Assembly: GCA_963929765.1 (NCBI GenBank) | Contig: CAWVKD010000071.1 | Span: 1-17,683 of the forward strand | DNA: 17,683 nucleotides | Source: RGIG529 sp963929765 | GTDB lineage: Bacteria; Bacillota; Clostridia; Oscillospirales; Oscillospiraceae | Direction: 5' to 3' | Part shown: positions 15,002 through 17,683 of the stretch, piece after piece | How positions within the stretch are numbered: position 1 is the stretch's first letter | Layout of the letters: each line of letters opens with the position of its first letter | Position numbers and translations under genes: made by a program | Notes under the pieces: model-generated | The model's input: the letters and a program-made list of their open reading frames with translations, nothing else | Database searches by the model: none | Told to the model about the DNA's origin: nothing

Positions 15002-15002
15002 T

Positions 15003-16040
15003 ATGGAATACACAAAATTAGGAAATTCAGACCTTGTGGTATCCCGCATTTGTATGGGATGTATGGGTTTCGGAGAAGCTGGAAACGGCCAGCACAGCTG
15101 GACGGTTGATGAAGAACATTCCCGTGAAATCATTAAAAAAGGCTTGGAGCTTGGTGTCAACTTCTTTGATACGGCAATCGCCTATCAAAGCGGAACAAGC
15201 GAGCAGTATCTTGGCAGAGCAATTAAAGATTTTGCAAAGCGTGATGATATTGTAATCGCAACAAAATTCCTGCCCCGTACCAATGAGGAAATAGAAGCTG
15301 GAATCACGGGGCAGCAGCACATTGAAAAAATGCTGGATAAGAGCCTTGAAAACCTCGGAATGGATTATGTGGATCTATACATTTACCATATGTGGGATTA
15401 CAATACACCTCTTTACGACATTATGGAGGGACTGAACAACGCCGTTAAATCGGGTAAAGCTCGTTATATCGGTATTTCTAACTGCTTTGCCTACCAGCTT
15501 GCGAAAGCAAACGCACTGGCTGAAAAAGAAGGCTTTGCAAAATTTGTATCGGTGCAGGGACACTATAACCTAATCTTCCGGGAGGAAGAACGGGAAATGG
15601 CAAGGCTTTGCCATGAGGAAAATGTAGCAATGACGCCGTACAGCGCACTGGCAGGCGGACGGCTTGCAAAACGCCCCGGTGAAACTTCAAAGCGTTTGCA
15701 GGAGGACAGCTATGCCCATCTGAAATATGACGCTACCGCCGAACAGGACAGTATCATCATTGATCGTGTGGCGCAGCTTGCTGACAAATACAGCGTATCT
15801 ATGACGGAAATCTCTCTTGCTTGGCTGCTGACAAAAGTTACCGCTCCTGTTGTTGGTGCTACAAAGCTCAACCATATCGAGGGCGCGGCAAAAGCAGTGG
15901 ATCTTACTTTGACTGCCGATGAGCTTGCTTTTTTGGAAGAGCCCTATGTTCCACACAACCTGGTGGGAGTAATGGCACAGAACACCCCTGCCGCTGCAAA
16001 GGACAAGCATGTGTGGTCTACCGGCAGTCAAAAAATCTGA
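15003..16040 (+). CDS. Aldo/keto reductase
   Basis: NAD(P)H-dependent oxidoreductase of the aldo/keto reductase superfamily, 345 residues in a TIM barrel. The catalytic tetrad is visible: D56 and Y61 in FFDTAIAYQSG, K88 in IATKFL and H129 in IYHMWD. The family sequence KARYIGISN and the cofactor-pocket end PVVGATK are present. Substrate is unknown; the context of flavodoxins, cupin and carboxymuconolactone decarboxylase-like remnants suggests handling of carbonyl or quinone compounds. The ATG follows AAGGAG at short distance. It runs straight into the remnant of the next gene, and its own C-terminus looks complete. Confidence 0.93.
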   Translation: MEYTKLGNSDLVVSRICMGCMGFGEAGNGQHSWTVDEEHSREIIKKGLELGVNFFDTAIAYQSGTSEQYLGRAIKDFAKRDDIVIATKFLPRTNEEIEAGITGQQHIEKMLDKSLENLGMDYVDLYIYHMWDYNTPLYDIMEGLNNAVKSGKARYIGISNCFAYQLAKANALAEKEGFAKFVSVQGHYNLIFREEEREMARLCHEENVAMTPYSALAGGRLAKRPGETSKRLQEDSYAHLKYDATAEQDSIIIDRVAQLADKYSVSMTEISLAWLLTKVTAPVVGATKLNHIEGAAKAVDLTLTADELAFLEEPYVPHNLVGVMAQNTPAAAKDKHVWSTGSQKI

Positions 16041-16371
16041 AAGGAATCGAAACACAGGCGGAAATCTTTGGGGAACATATGAAAGAGGCTTGGAAAGCAG
16101 GGCATATCAACCGTTGGCTGGCGGCAAACTGCTTTGGTGATTACTATACCCGAAACGGTTTAACCTTTGCAGAGCGTGAACTTATCACTTTTTGCTTCTT
16201 ATGGCGTAGGGTAGCTGTGAACCCCAGCTGATCGCTCACGCAAAAGGAAATATAAATATGGGAAATGACAAGGACTTTTTGATGAAAGTTGTTTTGCGAT
16301 GTTTGTCGTATATCGGTTATCCTCGTAGCCTGAACGCTATTGCCTATATGGATAAGGTGGTGGAAGAATGA
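16041..16371 (+). pseudogene. Carboxymuconolactone decarboxylase-like remnant
   Basis: The frame after the aldo/keto reductase stop reads IETQAEIFGEHMKEAW, CFGDYYTRNGLTF and RELITFCFL, the C-terminal half of CMD/AhpD-like proteins that in such clusters have two tandem domains. The N-terminal domain is missing. At about 16200 one base is lost; the correct frame then meets TAG at 16207-16209 (CAG in the expected sequence) and continues CEPQLIAHAKGN, YIGYPRSLNA to the stop at 16369-16371. Truncation, frameshift and nonsense codon together make it a real pseudogene. Its stop overlaps the next gene start as ATGA, a relic of the original operon arrangement. Confidence 0.8.
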
Positions 16372-17045
16372 AAACGAAAGTCGTTATCAAATTAGCCATA
16401 GATATTTTAATGACGCTGGCACTGCTTTTTGTTATGGGGTATCAGTTTTGGGGAGAAGCACCTCACGAATGGGTAGGCGCTGGAATGTTTTTTCTTTTTA
16501 TTGCTCACCACATACTGAATGGTAATTGGCACAAATCCTTATTTAAAGGAAAGTACAACACAATGCGTATTTTAACGCTCGGTATTGATTTTTTTGTGCT
16601 TATTTCTATGCTTGTTCAAATGTATAGCGGTATTGCGATGTCACGCTATGTATTTGATTTCTTGCCGTGGATAGGCGGTATGTCGTTGGCTCGCCGGCTT
16701 CATATTCTCGGTGCATATTGGGGTTTTCTCTTTATGAGCCTACATTTAGGACTGCATTGGAATATGATTTTGGGAATGTCCCGAAAGGCAATAGAAATAA
16801 AAAACAAGTCAAAAATCCACAGTATCATTACCTTTATTGCCGGATTGATGATCGCCGGATATGGTGTGTGGGCATTTATTAGCAGAGATTTTCCGACCTA
16901 TCTGCTACTTAAATCGCAATATGTATTTTTGGATTACAGCGAACCGAAAATTTTGTTTTATATAGATTATCTCGCACTTATGGGACTTTGTATCTTTATT
17001 GCTCATTACTGCACAAAGATAATACGAAAAGTAAGAAAGAAATAG
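16368..17045 (+). CDS. DUF4405-like polytopic membrane protein, possible b-type cytochrome
   Basis: A 225-residue membrane protein with about five hydrophobic segments (roughly 7-25, 38-52, 68-90, 112-133, 152-172 and 198-216, the exact count uncertain). Several histidines lie in or near helices: H47-H48 and H55 in AHHILNGNWH, H112, H126 and H130 in the helix LHILGAYWGFLFMSLH, and H213. This pattern is typical of DUF4405/cytochrome b561-like proteins in which paired histidines bind heme b, and it makes the protein a candidate for electron transfer across the membrane to the exported flavodoxins. Heme binding is inferred. The start overlaps the CMD remnant stop by four bases. Confidence 0.82.
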   Translation: MKTKVVIKLAIDILMTLALLFVMGYQFWGEAPHEWVGAGMFFLFIAHHILNGNWHKSLFKGKYNTMRILTLGIDFFVLISMLVQMYSGIAMSRYVFDFLPWIGGMSLARRLHILGAYWGFLFMSLHLGLHWNMILGMSRKAIEIKNKSKIHSIITFIAGLMIAGYGVWAFISRDFPTYLLLKSQYVFLDYSEPKILFYIDYLALMGLCIFIAHYCTKIIRKVRKK

Positions 17046-17053
17046 GAGGGATC

Positions 17054-17196
17054 ATAAAAGAATATCAAACTTTAAGTAACGGTGTAAAATCCCCGTATTG
17101 AGGCACGGCACAATTGGACTGGACTACATCGACCTTATGCTGATACATAGTCCCCAGCCGTGGTGGATAGAATGGCGTAATGACAATCGCTCTAGA
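17054..17196 (+). pseudogene. Remnant of a second aldo/keto reductase
   Basis: After GGAGG the text reads KEYQTLSNGVK, the typical N-terminus of another aldo/keto reductase subgroup, but with ATA where the start codon should be. One A is missing from the AAAA at 17086-17089; beyond it the frame reads IPVL and then jumps to GLDYIDLMLIHSPQPW, the segment with the catalytic His. About 80-90 codons between them are absent, and nothing follows after roughly NDNR. It is a clear internal deletion plus a frameshift and a lost start. Confidence 0.7.
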
Positions 17197-17211
17197 AATG
17201 GAGGAACGGTG

Positions 17212-17445
17212 GTGAAAAAGGTGTTTTAATCATTTAGGTATATTGATTTGTTTCGGGCTTTCTGCTTGTACAAATCAACCGTCAACACCCCCTGTTTCCG
17301 AGCAAAGTTGGCAGCAGGAGCTGTCGGATATTCCAAGCAGCACTGACAGTTCAGATATTCAATCAACTCATTCGCAGGAGCCGGAGTCATCTCCCGGCAA
17401 TACAGAAACACCTGAAGGAGAACGAAAAGTTAAACAGATAATAGA
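17212..17445 (+). pseudogene. Truncated lipoprotein gene
   Basis: GGAGG (17200-17204) precedes GTG at 17212 (or 17209): MKKVF and then TAA. Removing one T from the TTTT at 17224-17227 restores a signal peptide ending in LSAC, with a Ser/Thr/Pro/Glu-rich linker after the cysteine (TNQPSTPPVSEQ and on). The linker resembles that of the lipoprotein flavodoxin at 11901-12560. The functional domain is gone: after about 17445 the sequence changes to recombinase-like fragments. It may have been another exported redox protein, which cannot be told. Confidence 0.6.
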
Positions 17446-17461
17446 CGGGCGGGCTGACTCA

Positions 17462-17683
17462 GGTGGTGTATCCGTCGCTTGGTATCCGCTTTATTGCCAT
17501 AGGCGCAAAAAAGCATTAACACAGGAAGTGTCCGACAGTCAGCAGATCTTGCAGGATGCTAAGCAAAAGGTTACGAATTTCAGGATTCTGCTCTGCACAT
17601 TGCGTGAAATGACGGACATTGCGGAGCTTACCCAGACGCTTATAAATTCCTTGTTGAGCGTATCGAAGTTCACAACAACGATA
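17462..17683 (+). pseudogene. Fragments of a large serine recombinase
   Basis: One frame gives VVYPSLGIRFIAIG, resembling the conserved GxRFIAI segment of the catalytic domain of large serine recombinases. Another then reads LTQEVSDSQQILQDAKQKV and LREMTDIAELTQTLIN, and, after a missing base near 17651, VERIEVHNND, the coiled-coil and C-terminal (DUF4368-like) end of such transposon or conjugative-element recombinases. The central recombinase domain is deleted. The window ends here, so any continuation is not seen. It marks past integration of a mobile element. Confidence 0.6.

Noticed and set aside
1..17683. CRISPR array, tRNA or rRNA genes
   Set aside because: No regularly spaced direct repeats and no cloverleaf or ribosomal RNA signature were seen on either strand.

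Overview
The window looks like a chromosomal segment of a low-to-moderate GC anaerobic Bacillota, most likely a gut clostridium of the Oscillospiraceae/Ruminococcaceae type. The reasons are the MalT-like LuxR regulator, type III pantothenate kinase beside an ECF S component and CoaBC, an EFR1-type flavodoxin/ferredoxin, strong GGAGG ribosome sites, and the abundance of small flavodoxins. The genus assignment is inference; no RNA gene is present.

Left part (1-9750) is housekeeping-like and every gene in it is intact. In order: a large LuxR/MalT-type regulator (+); a bidirectional terminator; a minus-strand pair with a membrane glycerophosphodiester phosphodiesterase followed by a DtxR/MntR-type metal regulator; a small four-helix membrane protein (-) with its own promoter and tandem terminators; and a divergent coenzyme A locus. 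In that locus an ECF S component (probable pantothenate uptake) and coaX run leftward, while coaBC and an EFR1 flavodoxin-ferredoxin run rightward from promoters about 40 bp apart. Uptake, phosphorylation, cysteine ligation and decarboxylation thus sit together.

A 400-bp gap (9751-10153) holds a weak terminator and a possible 18-codon peptide with a very strong ribosome site. It separates the core from an accessory part.

Right part (10154-17683) is a plus-strand redox cluster under a LysR regulator. Intact genes are lysR, a lipoprotein flavodoxin, an unusual lipoprotein fusing an FGE-sulfatase/SUMF1-like domain to a flavodoxin, a cytosolic flavodoxin, an aldo/keto reductase and a DUF4405-like membrane protein rich in histidines (possible b-type cytochrome). 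Between them lie broken genes: a MerR regulator, a flavin reductase, a cupin, a carboxymuconolactone decarboxylase, a second aldo/keto reductase, a lipoprotein and a large serine recombinase. Nearly all of these carry a single-base indel, several also a truncation. The surviving genes suggest an exported flavodoxin electron-transfer module kept while its neighbours decay; the recombinase scar at the right end points to past mobile-element activity.

The best candidates for something undescribed are the exported FGE-flavodoxin fusion with its companion flavodoxin and DUF4405 protein, and the compact control element after lysR (11047-11108), where a palindrome, a near-consensus promoter and a lysR terminator are interleaved.
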